Shown one piece after another: positions 41,139-50,794 of a stretch of 64,000 nucleotides of DNA. The stretch lies in NCBI GenBank assembly GCA_003240755.1, contig QFNF01000012.1, forward strand, positions 1 to 64,000, written 5' to 3'. The notes under the pieces were generated by a model. That model searched no databases, was not told where the DNA came from, and saw only the letters and a list, made by a program, of their open reading frames with translations. A program made the position numbers and the translations under genes. Positions within the stretch are counted from its first letter, which is position 1. The number at the start of each line of letters is the position of its first letter. The stretch comes from Sphingomonas hengshuiensis. Lineage in GTDB: Bacteria; Pseudomonadota; Alphaproteobacteria; Sphingomonadales; Sphingomonadaceae.

Positions 41139-42131
41139 ATGCCGACCATTACCCGCCGCACCGCCATCGCCGGACTCGCCGCCGCCAGCGCGACCCGCCT
41201 GCCCGCCCGGCCCCGCGCCGCCGACATGCTGCGCGTCGCCTCGACATGGGACTTCGGTGCCGCCGCCAACGACGCCGCCATCGCCCGCTTTCGCGCCGGC
41301 GGCAGCCTGATCGACGCGCTGGAGGCGGGCGCAAGGGTGCCCGAGGCCGACCTGGCGAACCATTCGGTCGGCAAGGGCGGCTATCCCGATCGCGACGGGC
41401 GGGTCACGCTGGACGCGGTCATCATGGACGACAGGGGCCATGTCGGCGCGGTCGCCGCGCTGGAGGATATCGCCCATCCGATCTCGGTCGCGCGCGCGGT
41501 GATGGAACGCACGCCGCACACCATGCTGGTCGGCGCCGGCGCACGGCAATTCGCGCTGGAATCGGGGTTCACCGCCGAAAAGCTGCTGACGCCGGAAGCC
41601 GAGGCCGAATGGCGCAAATGGCTCAGGACGTCGAAATACGCGCCGGTCGCCAATAGCGAGAATGCCCGCGCGCCGCTGGGCGGGCCGCTCGACCACGACA
41701 CGATCGGCATGATCGCGCGCGCCCCGGACGGCGCGCTGGCCGGTGCCTGCACCACGTCGGGCATGGCGTTCAAGCTGCATGGCCGGGTCGGCGATTCGCC
41801 GCAGGTCGGCAGCGGCCTGTTCGTCGAGGCGGGCGTCGGCGCCGCCACCGCGACGGGTCTGGGCGAGGAAGTCACCCGCATCGCCGGCACCGCCCGCGTC
41901 GTATCGTCGCTGCGCGCCGGCATGTCCCCGATGGCGGCGTGCCGCGAGGCGGTGGAACATATCGCGAAGCTCAGGGGCAAGGCGCTCGACGGGGTACAGG
42001 TCGGCTTCCTCGCGATCGACCGGGGCGGACAAGTCGGCGCCTTCGCCATCCTGCCGGGCTTCACCTATGCCGTGACCGGCGACGACGGGCGCAGCACCAT
42101 CCTGAAATCCGCCAGCCTGCGCACCGCCTGA
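41139..42131 (+). CDS. Exported N4-(beta-N-acetylglucosaminyl)-L-asparaginase (glycosylasparaginase)
   Basis: A 330-residue Ntn hydrolase that splits the GlcNAc-Asn bond at the base of N-glycans. A twin-arginine-like leader (TITRRTAIAGLAAASATRLP) indicates periplasmic export. Autocleavage takes place before the Thr in GGPLDHDTIGMIARAPDGAL, which becomes the nucleophile. Further family segments are VGKGGYPDRDGRVTLDAVIM and VGDSPQVGSGLFVEAGVGAA. It stands alone after hemW but fits the glycan-degradation theme of the right part of the window, releasing the last GlcNAc from asparagine. Confidence 0.9.
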   Translation: MPTITRRTAIAGLAAASATRLPARPRAADMLRVASTWDFGAAANDAAIARFRAGGSLIDALEAGARVPEADLANHSVGKGGYPDRDGRVTLDAVIMDDRGHVGAVAALEDIAHPISVARAVMERTPHTMLVGAGARQFALESGFTAEKLLTPEAEAEWRKWLRTSKYAPVANSENARAPLGGPLDHDTIGMIARAPDGALAGACTTSGMAFKLHGRVGDSPQVGSGLFVEAGVGAATATGLGEEVTRIAGTARVVSSLRAGMSPMAACREAVEHIAKLRGKALDGVQVGFLAIDRGGQVGAFAILPGFTYAVTGDDGRSTILKSASLRTA

Positions 42132-42138
42132 TGCGAAA

Positions 42139-42168
42139 CGGCCCGCTCTCCCTGCGGAAAGCGGGCCG
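42139..42168. terminator. Hairpin between convergent genes
   Basis: CGGCCCGCT pairs with AGCGGGCCG across a 12-base loop, between the glycosylasparaginase and the convergent TonB receptor. There is no T run, so it is a weak terminator candidate. Confidence 0.5.
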
Positions 42169-42189
42169 CCCTCACCCTTGCCGGGCAGT

Positions 42190-45100
42190 TCAGAAGTTCA
42201 GCGTGACGCCCGCCGCGATCTGGCGCCCGAGCGAATCGTAACGCTGCGGGATCGTGTTGTTGCGCGACAGCGACACATTGTACGAGTTCGGCAGGATCGG
42301 CGGCACCTTGTCGAGAAGGTTGTTCGCCGACAGGCGGAAGGTATAGTTCCGCCCGACCGCGAAGCTGAACGCGAGGTCGAAATAATCCTGCGGATCGATG
42401 CGGTAGAAGGTCTTGCGCGCATTCGCTGTTGTGCCGCCCAGATCGGGGTCGCCCGAATTGCTGGCGTTGGTCAGCGACCCGATATGGCGCCAGTTGAACG
42501 AGATCGAGGCGACCTTGTCCGGCGTCGTATAGGTCGTGCGCAGGCCATGGGTCCATTTCGGGATCAACTGTCCGCACCCGTTCGCATAGTAGCCGGTGCA
42601 GTCGCGCAGCGGCAGGATCGGCGAATCCTGTCCCCCCGCCAGCGTGGTCAGCGTGCCCGCGAAGATCCAGTCGACCGTGCCGACCCGGTCGATCGGCAAC
42701 GTATATTGCCCCTGGAAGTCCCAGCCATGCGCCTTCGTCTTGAACGCGTTGGTCGTGCCCTGCTGGATATAGCCGGTCGTCGGGTTGCTGGCCGGGGCAT
42801 TGTACAGGATGCCCGTCGTCGGATCGCGAACGATCTTCGAACAGAAATACGGATCGCCGCCGCTGGTCCGGCACCCGTCCTGATAATAGCTGTAGTCGTT
42901 ATAGCCGATCGAATCGTCGATATCGATCAGGAACCGGTCGACGGAAAATACCAGGCGCGGCAGGAAGCGCGGCTTCAGCACGAAGCCGAAGGTGTAGGTG
43001 TACGCCGTTTCGGGATCGACGGTGAACCCGCCGGTGCGGACGGTGCACTGGCTGTCCGGGCACGACAGCGTCTGGCTGCCATACAGCGCGTCGGACAAGC
43101 CGGTTGCGCGGCACACCTCGATCGATGCGATCGGTGCATCGTACACGGTGATGCGGCGCGTGCCGGTCGGATCGGTCGGATCGACGATCTGGCGCGGGGT
43201 GCTGGCGCAGAAGTCGTTCTGCGACCCGCCCTGGCGGCCGTAATTGTTCTGCGTCGCCTGGCGGATTTCGATCACCGTCGGCGCGCGTTGCGCCTTGTTG
43301 TACGACAGGCGGAAGGTGACGTCCTCGACCGGCGCCCAGAGACCTTCGAGCTTGTAGGTGCTGAACGTATCGGGGTTGGTGTCGTATTTCGACACGCGAT
43401 AGCCGGCATTCACCTGCAACAGGTGCGTCCAGGGCTGCTTTTCGACCAGCGGCACCTGCACCTCGACATTGGCTTCCTTCACGCTTTGCCGCAGTTGGAA
43501 GTCGCTGCCGCCATTCTCCGCGCGAAAGGTCGCGTTGGCGGTGCTGATATAGCGGTCCTTGCGATATTCGGCGCCGATCGCCACGGCGATGCCCTGTTCG
43601 GCGAACGGGCTGGTGACGCCATATTCGCCAAGGTCGCCGGTCACGCTGCCGACGACGTCGTACAGCAACCCGATCGTGGTCGACGTGCCGTTGCGGCCCG
43701 CGAACAGATAGTCGGCAAGCGCGGCGTTGCTGTTGTTCGCGCTGAAGGCGTCGAAGGGCACGCAGGCGGCGTCGACACCCGACACCTTCGACGCACAGGT
43801 CGGCGTGCCGTTCACGTTCACGACGTTGAGCGAACGGTTCACCCGGTCATAGGTCGGAAAGGCGCCCGCACTGGCGTCCTGCTGGTTGCGCGAATACACG
43901 CCGGCGACGTCGTAATGCCACGCCCCGGCGAAATCGCCGCGCACGCCCGCGACGCCGCGGAACGCACTGTTGATGTACGTGTCGGGCACATATGGCAGCG
44001 CGTTGAAGCGATAGCGTACCTCGATCGGGATCAGGGCACCGGTCCCCGCCGCCGCGCCGCAGATCGACTGCGCCTGGCTGGTCGACAGGAACGGGTTGTT
44101 GCAGTTCACCTGGTACGGATTGCCGCCATAGACCGTGTAGGAATACACGCGGGCCGGATAGCTGTTGGTCGATTCGTCGCGGAACCAGATGCCCGACCCA
44201 TAGAATTCGAGCGCGTCGGCCAGCTTGAGCGTGACGAAACCGCCGGCGTTCACGCGTTCGTTCGGCCGCTGGAACGGATAGCCGTCGTACGGATTCGCCT
44301 GCGTCCCCGGACCGAAGGGAACGAAGGTGCGCGAACCATCGGGGTTGTTGACGAATACCGACCCGTTGTTCGGGCCGCCGCGCGGCGAGATGTAGCCGCC
44401 GGGGACATAGGTCGACAACTGACAGCTCAGCGGCCCGTCCTTGACCGCTTCGTTCAACTGGCATGGCGACGACGCCCGCGCGTCATAGGGGACGAGGTCG
44501 CCCTTGCGATAGTTCACGAAGCCGGTGACGTTCAGCGCACCGTCGAACAGGTTCTTGCCCGCCGTCAGCGACAGGTCGATGCGCGCGCCGTCGTTGGTCA
44601 TGCCGCGTGGCGACGCAAAACCCGCTGCCCGTGCGATGGGGCTGACCAGCGTGTCCTTGTTCTCGTGATTATAGAAATTATAGTTGGCGCTGGCGATGAC
44701 GCCGTTCAGGTTCTTGCGCAGGATGAAGTTCACCACGCCCGCGACCGCGTCCGAACCATAGACCGACGACGCGCCGCCCGACAGCACGTCGATCCGTTCG
44801 ATCAGCGCGGTCGGGATCATGTTCGCATCGGCGCCGTTCATCGTGCCGAGCCGCAACCCGTCCACCAGTGTCAGCGTGCGTTCGAAGCCCAGGTTGCGCA
44901 GCTTGATCCGCTGGCGACCGTCCGAATCCTGATAGTTCTGCTGGCTGTCCGGCGCGATCTGCGGCAGGCGGTTGAGCACCTCCTCGACGTTCACGGCGGC
45001 CTGCAACCGGATTTCCTCGGCGACCACCGACTGGATCGGTGCGGCCGACGTCGCGTTCGGGCGGCGGATGCGCGTACCGGTCACGACGACCGCCGCGCCA

Positions 45101-45237
45101 TCGGCGACCGGGCTTTCCGTCGCAGCTTCGCCCCCCGGCGTCGGCGCGTCGGCGGGAATGCCGGTCTGCGCATGGGCGGTCCCGGCCAGCATGGTCGCCA
45201 GGCACGATGTCGTCAGCAGCTTCGTGATCGATTTCAT
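42190..45237 (-). CDS. TonB-dependent receptor (oar/oligosaccharide type)
   Basis: A 1,015-residue outer-membrane receptor. It has a signal peptide (MKSITKLLTTSCLATMLAGT to AHA), then AAVVVTGTRIRRPNATSAAP (TonB-box region). The plug includes EEVLNRLPQIAPDS, LRNLGFERTLTLVDGLRLGT and IDVLSGGASSVYGSDAVAGV. A large barrel ends in a Phe-terminated strand (QIAAGVTLNF). ATG 45237 follows an AGGGGACA ribosome site. The absence of a signalling domain suggests passive nutrient uptake. It lies downstream of the PTS genes and may carry a GlcNAc-containing oligosaccharide. Confidence 0.93.
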   Translation of the reverse strand: MKSITKLLTTSCLATMLAGTAHAQTGIPADAPTPGGEAATESPVADGAAVVVTGTRIRRPNATSAAPIQSVVAEEIRLQAAVNVEEVLNRLPQIAPDSQQNYQDSDGRQRIKLRNLGFERTLTLVDGLRLGTMNGADANMIPTALIERIDVLSGGASSVYGSDAVAGVVNFILRKNLNGVIASANYNFYNHENKDTLVSPIARAAGFASPRGMTNDGARIDLSLTAGKNLFDGALNVTGFVNYRKGDLVPYDARASSPCQLNEAVKDGPLSCQLSTYVPGGYISPRGGPNNGSVFVNNPDGSRTFVPFGPGTQANPYDGYPFQRPNERVNAGGFVTLKLADALEFYGSGIWFRDESTNSYPARVYSYTVYGGNPYQVNCNNPFLSTSQAQSICGAAAGTGALIPIEVRYRFNALPYVPDTYINSAFRGVAGVRGDFAGAWHYDVAGVYSRNQQDASAGAFPTYDRVNRSLNVVNVNGTPTCASKVSGVDAACVPFDAFSANNSNAALADYLFAGRNGTSTTIGLLYDVVGSVTGDLGEYGVTSPFAEQGIAVAIGAEYRKDRYISTANATFRAENGGSDFQLRQSVKEANVEVQVPLVEKQPWTHLLQVNAGYRVSKYDTNPDTFSTYKLEGLWAPVEDVTFRLSYNKAQRAPTVIEIRQATQNNYGRQGGSQNDFCASTPRQIVDPTDPTGTRRITVYDAPIASIEVCRATGLSDALYGSQTLSCPDSQCTVRTGGFTVDPETAYTYTFGFVLKPRFLPRLVFSVDRFLIDIDDSIGYNDYSYYQDGCRTSGGDPYFCSKIVRDPTTGILYNAPASNPTTGYIQQGTTNAFKTKAHGWDFQGQYTLPIDRVGTVDWIFAGTLTTLAGGQDSPILPLRDCTGYYANGCGQLIPKWTHGLRTTYTTPDKVASISFNWRHIGSLTNASNSGDPDLGGTTANARKTFYRIDPQDYFDLAFSFAVGRNYTFRLSANNLLDKVPPILPNSYNVSLSRNNTIPQRYDSLGRQIAAGVTLNF

Positions 45238-45362
45238 GGATGTCCCCTTTTCGGTGCCGCGTCGTGCGCCGGGGTCCGGGCCGCGCGGTTTTTTCACCTG
45301 TGAGACATTTTTCCGTCACTCAACGGCGCCGTCAATATGAACTGAAACCTCTTTTCATCCAT

Positions 45363-45385
45363 GCAAACCGTATTATTGCGTTTGC
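45363..45385. promoter_or_regulatory. Inverted repeat GCAAAC / GTTTGC in the receptor upstream region
   Basis: Six-base arms separated by 11 bases, just after the nagE stop and 126 bp upstream of the receptor start. It resembles a LacI/GntR-type operator in shape only. Confidence 0.3.
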
Positions 45386-45388
45386 GTG

Positions 45389-47104
45389 CTATTTGCGCAA
45401 CACACCCGGATGGCCTTCGCCGACCAGCAGATGCACGACGGTCGGCGCGGTCTGGGCGAGGCCGCGGACGCCGGGCAACGTCACGCCGTCCAGCATGCGC
45501 GGTTCGCGCAGTTCGACGCGGACGCGGCCGGCCAGTGGCTGCGCGCGCACGATCGCGCCCTCGCCGCCCAGCGCCGCGACCAGGTCGGGCGACAGCTCGA
45601 CCGTCGCCGTTGCCGTTGCCGTCGCTGCCGGCCCGGTCGTGGCGGCGGCGCTGGCGGTGGCACCCCCGACGCCGGCTTCGCGGATCTCCTCGGCGACCTG
45701 ATCGGCGATCGGGCCGACGATGACCTGTACCGCACGGTCCGATGGCCGCAGCACGCCCATCGCGCCCAGCGCCTTCAGCGCCGCCTCGTCGACCAGCGCC
45801 TGATCGGCGACGACCAGCCGCAACCGCGTGGTGCAGGCGCCGATACTGGCAAGGTTCGCGCTGCCGCCCAGCGCGGCCAGGAACGCGCGGCCCCGCTCGC
45901 CCGCTGTCGCCGGACCGGCGGTCAGCGGCGCGGCGGCGGCGTCGCGGCCCGGCGTCTTGAGGTCGAAGCGCCGGATGAAGAAGCGGAAGATGCCGTAATA
46001 GAGCGCGAAATACACCGCGCCGACCGGCAGCAGCATCAGTGGCCGGGTCGCCTTGCCATAGTTGAGCACATAGTCGAACAGCCCCGCCGAAAAGCCGAAG
46101 CCCAGCCGCACGCCCAGCGCGTCCATCACCGCCATCGACAGCCCGGTCAGCACCGCATGGATCGCATAGAGGACGGGGGCGAGGAACATGAACGAGAATT
46201 CGATCGGCTCGGTCACGCCGGTCAGGAAGCTGGTGAGCGCGAGGCTGAGCAGCATGCCGCCCACCACCTTGCGCCGCTCGGGCAGCGCCGAACGGTACAT
46301 GGCGAGGCACGCGGCGGGCAGGCCGAACATCATGACCGGGAAATAGCCCGCCATGAACGCCCCCGCGGTCGGATCGCCCGCGAAGAAGCGCCGCAGGTCG
46401 CCGGTCGTCCCGCCGAAATCGCCCAGCACGAACCACGCGACGTTGTTCAGGATATGATGCAGCCCCGTCACCAGCAGCAGCCGGTTGAGCATCCCGAACC
46501 CGAACAACCCCAAACTCCCCGACGCCACCAACCCGCGGCTGGTCAGGTCGAGCGCGGCACTGATCCCCGAAAAACTGAGGCCCACGACGACGGCGATGGC
46601 GATGCCCGCCAGCCCGCTGACGATCGGCACGAACCTTCGCCCGCCGAAGAAGGCGAGATATTCCGGTACCTTGATCGTCGCGAACCGGTTGTAGAAGCTG
46701 CCGCCGATCAGACCGGAGACGATGCCGATCGGCACGTCCAGCTTGGCGAACGCCTTGACCTTCCACGCCGCCGACAGCGTGGCGGCGGTGGCTTCGTCAA
46801 ACCCCTGCGTGACGGCGGCGGGCACCGTCAGGAACACCGGCCCGCCATTCTTGACGACAAGGTAACAGACCACCCCGGCCAGACACGCCGCGCCGTTGCC
46901 GTCGCGCGCGATACCGCACGCGACACCGATCGCGAACAGCAGCCCCAGGTTGTTGAACAGCGCATCGCCCGCCGCGGCGAGCAGGCCGATGTCGAGCAGG
47001 TCGGGCTGCCCCAGACGCAGCAACAGCCCCGCCACCGGCAGGACCGCGATCGGCAGCATCAGGGCACGGCCGATCGGCTGGAGCATCTCGACGATCGACC
47101 TCAT
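45389..47104 (-). CDS. nagE: PTS system N-acetylglucosamine-specific EIICB component
   Basis: A 571-residue sugar permease of the glucose/GlcNAc PTS family. The EIIC part has MRSIVEMLQPIGRALMLPIA, then FATIKVPEYLAFFGGRRFVP and TGVTEPIEFSFMFLAPVLYA (substrate site). EIIB follows, with LASIGACTTRLRLVVADQAL carrying the phosphorylated Cys. A second EIIB-like unit at the end (LSPDLVAALGGEGAIVRAQP) has lost the Cys. There is no EIIA; that domain sits in the upstream fused protein. ATG 47104 overlaps the upstream stop (ATGA), so the two are translated together. Confidence 0.93.
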   Translation of the reverse strand: MRSIVEMLQPIGRALMLPIAVLPVAGLLLRLGQPDLLDIGLLAAAGDALFNNLGLLFAIGVACGIARDGNGAACLAGVVCYLVVKNGGPVFLTVPAAVTQGFDEATAATLSAAWKVKAFAKLDVPIGIVSGLIGGSFYNRFATIKVPEYLAFFGGRRFVPIVSGLAGIAIAVVVGLSFSGISAALDLTSRGLVASGSLGLFGFGMLNRLLLVTGLHHILNNVAWFVLGDFGGTTGDLRRFFAGDPTAGAFMAGYFPVMMFGLPAACLAMYRSALPERRKVVGGMLLSLALTSFLTGVTEPIEFSFMFLAPVLYAIHAVLTGLSMAVMDALGVRLGFGFSAGLFDYVLNYGKATRPLMLLPVGAVYFALYYGIFRFFIRRFDLKTPGRDAAAAPLTAGPATAGERGRAFLAALGGSANLASIGACTTRLRLVVADQALVDEAALKALGAMGVLRPSDRAVQVIVGPIADQVAEEIREAGVGGATASAAATTGPAATATATATVELSPDLVAALGGEGAIVRAQPLAGRVRVELREPRMLDGVTLPGVRGLAQTAPTVVHLLVGEGHPGVLRK

Positions 47105-49617
47105 GCGGCAACCTCCAGCAGAAATTCGCGGACCATCGCCCGCACCTCGCGCGGCGACGCCGCCGCGAGCGCACGGATCGCCAGACCATGGCACGCGCGG
47201 CTGTCGAGCCGGCGGACCAGCGCCTTCAATTCGGGAACGAAACGGGGCGAGGCGGACAATTCGGTAACGCCCAGCCCGATCAGCAGCGGCACCGCCAGCC
47301 GATCGGACGCCAGCCCGCCGCAGACGCCGACCCAGCGGCCGCGACGCCTGGCGCCATCGGTCGTATGCGCGATCAGTTGCAGGACGGCGGGGTGCAGCCC
47401 GTCGATGCCACCGGCGACCGCCGGATTGCCGCGATCCATCGCCAGCGCATATTGGGTCAGGTCGTTGGTACCGATCGACAGGAAATCGGCATGCGCCGCC
47501 AGCGTCGCGGACGTCACCGCCGCCGCCGGGGTTTCGACCATGATGCCGACCTCGACCCGCTCGCCGATGCCCAGTTCGGCGCGCAGCCGGTCGACCACCT
47601 GCCGGACGGCGGTGATCTCCCCGACGCTCGCGACCATCGGGATCATGATGCGGCACTGCCCGGCCGGACGGACCGACAGGATCGCGCGAAGCTGCGTTTC
47701 GAGAATGTCCGGCATGGCCAGCGCGACGCGGATGCCGCGCAGCCCCAGCGCCGGATTTTCCTCTGCCGCGATCGGCAGATAGGAGGCCGGCTTGTCGCCG
47801 CCGACGTCGAGCAGCCGGACGATCAGCGGTCGCCCCTGCAACGTCGCGGCGATGGTGCCGTACAGTGCGGCCTGTTCGTCGGCATCGGGCGCATGGTCGC
47901 GCTCGAGGAACAGGAATTCGGTGCGCAGCAGCCCCGACCCCTCCGCACCATTGGCCATCGCCACCACCGCATCCTCGGCCGAACCGAGATTGGCGAACGC
48001 CTCGATCCGGACGCCGTCGGCAGTGATGCAGGTCTGTTCGGCCTGTTCCAGCGCGGCGGCACGGGCGGCGGCGCGGGCATGGGCCTGGCCATGGGCGGCG
48101 GTCAGCATCGCGTCGTCGGGCGCGACATGGACGATACCGCCATCGGCGTCGAGGATCAGCGTCGCGCCGTCCGCGATCCCGCCGATCGGTGCGCCGATGG
48201 CGACCAGCGCGGGCAGCCCCATCGTCGCGGCGAGGATGGCGACGTGCGAGGTCGGCCCGCCGCGCTCGACGACAAGGCCGACGACGCAGGCCGGGTCGAG
48301 CGCCATGACCTGCGACGGCAACAGGTCGTCGGCGATCAGGATCGTGCCGGGGGCAAAGGCGGTCTCCTCTTCGACGATACCGGTCAGTTCGCCCAGCACC
48401 TGTCGTTCGAGGTCGAGCAGATCGTCGGCCCGCTCGGCCAGCCGGGCATCGCCCAGCCTGCGCAGCGTCGCCGCCTGCGCCCGCGTCGCGTTGCGCCACG
48501 CATGGCCGGCATCGCGCCCGGCGGCGACATCGCGGTCGGCGGCGTCGCGCAGGTCGGGATCGTCGAGAAAGGCGATATGCGCCGCACGGATCGCCGCACC
48601 GGCCCCCGCTTCGGTCCCATCCCGCGCCGCCAGCCGGTCACGCACCGCCGACAGCGCGCGATCGAGCCGGGCCCCCTCGACCACCGGCCCCTGCCCGTCG
48701 ACCGGCACCGCGATCTCGGCGACGCGCAGCCAGCGCGCGGTGCCGATCGCATAGCCCGGCGCGGCGAGCGTGCCGGCAAGCTGGCCTTCGGGCAGATCGA
48801 CCTGCGGGGACGGCGGCGGTGGTGGCGCGGCGACCGGGCCGGGCGCGGCGTCCGTACCCTCGCCCATGCCGCCTTCGATCAGTTCGGCCAGCGCCGCGAC
48901 CGCCGCAGCGGCGTCGGCGCCGCTGGCGATCACCTGCACCGTGTCGCCGAACTGGATGCCAAGCCCGAGCAGCCCGACCGCGCCGGTGGTGCGTGCCTCG
49001 GCACCGTCCTTTGCCAGCCAACTGGTGGCGGCAAAGCTGCGCGAAACCTCGCCGATCCGCGCAGCCGGGCGGGCGTGGATGCCGTGTGCCAGCGGTACGC
49101 GGACGTCCCGCACCACCCGGTCGCCGGCGTCGGCCGCCGGCGCGGCATCGCTACCGGTCAGCGGTTCGAGCGTAAGCAGCGCGTCGCCGACCGCGACGAT
49201 CCGGTCGCCGCTGCGCGCGGCAATGCGAAACCGGTCGCCATTGGTGACGATCAGCGGAGTCATCAGCGACGGCGCCGCCTGCACCAGCGCGTCGAGGTCG
49301 AAGGCGATCAGCGGCTGGCCCCGTGTCACCTGGTCGCCGACCGCGACCTGTGCGGTAAAGCCGCGCCCCCCCAATTGGACCGTGTCGATGCCGATATGCA
49401 TCAGCAGTTCGACCCCGCCCTCGCCGCGCAGCGTGATCGCATGGCCACCGGCGTGCAGCGTCAGCACCGTGCCGTCGCATGGCGCGTGCAGCATGGTCCC
49501 CAGCGGATCGATCGCCGCGCCGTCGCCCAGCATCCGTCCCGCGAATACCGCGTCCGGCACATCGTCGAGTGCGGTCGCCCACCCGTGGAGCGGCGCGGTG
49601 AGCTGGATGGCGGTCAT
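47101..49617 (-). CDS. Fused PTS EIIA-HPr-enzyme I protein
   Basis: An 838-residue multiphosphoryl-transfer protein (NagF/FruB type). EIIA(Glc-like) with the His in GGVELLMHIGIDTVQLGG; HPr with the His in PLAHGIHARPAARIGEVSRS; then enzyme I with the His in VVERGGPTSHVAILAATMGL and the PEP-binding SIGTNDLTQYALAMDRGN. It takes phosphate from PEP and passes it to NagE, forming a self-contained sugar PTS. Start ATG 49617 follows AAGGGG. It is downstream of nagA by about 50 bp and overlaps nagE. Sphingomonads often have only a regulatory PTS, so a complete sugar PTS is notable. Confidence 0.93.
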   Translation of the reverse strand: MTAIQLTAPLHGWATALDDVPDAVFAGRMLGDGAAIDPLGTMLHAPCDGTVLTLHAGGHAITLRGEGGVELLMHIGIDTVQLGGRGFTAQVAVGDQVTRGQPLIAFDLDALVQAAPSLMTPLIVTNGDRFRIAARSGDRIVAVGDALLTLEPLTGSDAAPAADAGDRVVRDVRVPLAHGIHARPAARIGEVSRSFAATSWLAKDGAEARTTGAVGLLGLGIQFGDTVQVIASGADAAAAVAALAELIEGGMGEGTDAAPGPVAAPPPPPSPQVDLPEGQLAGTLAAPGYAIGTARWLRVAEIAVPVDGQGPVVEGARLDRALSAVRDRLAARDGTEAGAGAAIRAAHIAFLDDPDLRDAADRDVAAGRDAGHAWRNATRAQAATLRRLGDARLAERADDLLDLERQVLGELTGIVEEETAFAPGTILIADDLLPSQVMALDPACVVGLVVERGGPTSHVAILAATMGLPALVAIGAPIGGIADGATLILDADGGIVHVAPDDAMLTAAHGQAHARAAARAAALEQAEQTCITADGVRIEAFANLGSAEDAVVAMANGAEGSGLLRTEFLFLERDHAPDADEQAALYGTIAATLQGRPLIVRLLDVGGDKPASYLPIAAEENPALGLRGIRVALAMPDILETQLRAILSVRPAGQCRIMIPMVASVGEITAVRQVVDRLRAELGIGERVEVGIMVETPAAAVTSATLAAHADFLSIGTNDLTQYALAMDRGNPAVAGGIDGLHPAVLQLIAHTTDGARRRGRWVGVCGGLASDRLAVPLLIGLGVTELSASPRFVPELKALVRRLDSRACHGLAIRALAAASPREVRAMVREFLLEVAA

Positions 49618-49666
49618 GGGTGCCCCTTCGTACAATAGGTGGTCCGGCGGACGGGTGCCGGAGGCG

Positions 49667-50794
49667 TCAGACGATGCGCTTGCCCGCGATCCATGTGCCG
49701 CGCACGCGCAGGTCGCTGTCCAGCCACACGAAGTCGGCGCCATGGCCGATGTCGATGCTGCCGATGCGGTGCGACAGCCGCAGGAAGGCGGCGGGATTGG
49801 CCGACGCCATCGCCACCGCATCCTCGAACGCGACACCCAGCGCGTGGGTATTCGCCACCGCCTGCGCCATGTCGAGGTCGCAGCCCGCCAGCGTGCCGTT
49901 GGCATCGACGCAGACGCCGTTTTCGACATGGATCGGCTGGCCGTTCAGCACGAAGCTCTTGGTCGCGGCGCCGACGGTCGGCATCGCATCGGTCACGAGC
50001 ATGAACCGGTCGATCGGCCGCGCCGCCAGCGCCACGCGGATCGCCGCCGGGTGCAGATGCGCGCCGTCGACGATCAACCCGGCATAGACCTTTGCGTCTT
50101 CCAGCACCGCCCCGACGACGCCCGGATCGCGATGCCTGAGCGGTGACATGGCGTTGTAGAGATGCGTGACGCCGCGCGCGCCCGCGTCCATCGCCGCGCG
50201 CGCCTGTTCATAGGTCGCGTCGCTATGGCCGATGCTGACGATCACGCCCGCCGCGACCAGCCGCGCGATCGCGGCAACGTCGTTGCGTTCGGGCGCCAGC
50301 GTGACCATCACCACGCCCTTGCGCGGCCGGGTCAGCAGCTCGATCGCGCTGTCGTCGAGCGCGCGGAAATGGCCGGCATCATGGATCCCCTTGCGCGCGG
50401 GGTTGAGAAACGGTCCCTCGACATGGATGCCGACGACGCCGGGCACCCCCCGCCCGATCGCGGCATCGACCGCGTCCAGTCCGGCGGCGACCACGTCCAG
50501 CCGGTCGCTGATGAGTGTCGGCAGGAACGCGGTGGTGCCGTATTTCGCGTGCGCCGCGCCGATCGCCGCGATCCCGGCGACGGTCGGCTGATCGTTGAAC
50601 AACACCCCGCCGCCGCCATTGACCTGCGTATCGACGAAGCCCGGTACCAGCCAGCCCCCGTCCAGATCGACGATCTCGGCCTCGTTCCCGCCATGGAAGT
50701 CGGCGATGACGCCATCCTCGACATGGATCGCGCAGTTGTCCTGCACGCACTGGTCGGCAAGGACGCGCCCGCCGCGAAAGACGAAATGGCTCAT
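49667..50794 (-). CDS. nagA: N-acetylglucosamine-6-phosphate deacetylase
   Basis: A 375-residue amidohydrolase converting GlcNAc-6-P to glucosamine-6-P. Motifs are GWLVPGFVDTQVNGGGGVLF, GVVGIHVEGPFLNPARKGIH (metal-binding Glu), VIVSIGHSDATYEQARAAMD (His), GVTHLYNAMSPLRHRDPG (His) and DRFMLVTDAMPTVGAAT (catalytic Asp). The start overlaps the stop of the SIS-type deaminase gene (ATGA). Next step after NagE uptake. Confidence 0.95.
   Translation of the reverse strand: MSHFVFRGGRVLADQCVQDNCAIHVEDGVIADFHGGNEAEIVDLDGGWLVPGFVDTQVNGGGGVLFNDQPTVAGIAAIGAAHAKYGTTAFLPTLISDRLDVVAAGLDAVDAAIGRGVPGVVGIHVEGPFLNPARKGIHDAGHFRALDDSAIELLTRPRKGVVMVTLAPERNDVAAIARLVAAGVIVSIGHSDATYEQARAAMDAGARGVTHLYNAMSPLRHRDPGVVGAVLEDAKVYAGLIVDGAHLHPAAIRVALAARPIDRFMLVTDAMPTVGAATKSFVLNGQPIHVENGVCVDANGTLAGCDLDMAQAVANTHALGVAFEDAVAMASANPAAFLRLSHRIGSIDIGHGADFVWLDSDLRVRGTWIAGKRIV

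Noticed and set aside
42178..45303. A 1,041-codon plus-strand frame opposite the TonB receptor
   Set aside because: It is the antisense shadow of a clear receptor gene; high-GC codon use leaves long open frames. Its Arg/Asp/Val-rich sequence has no domain.
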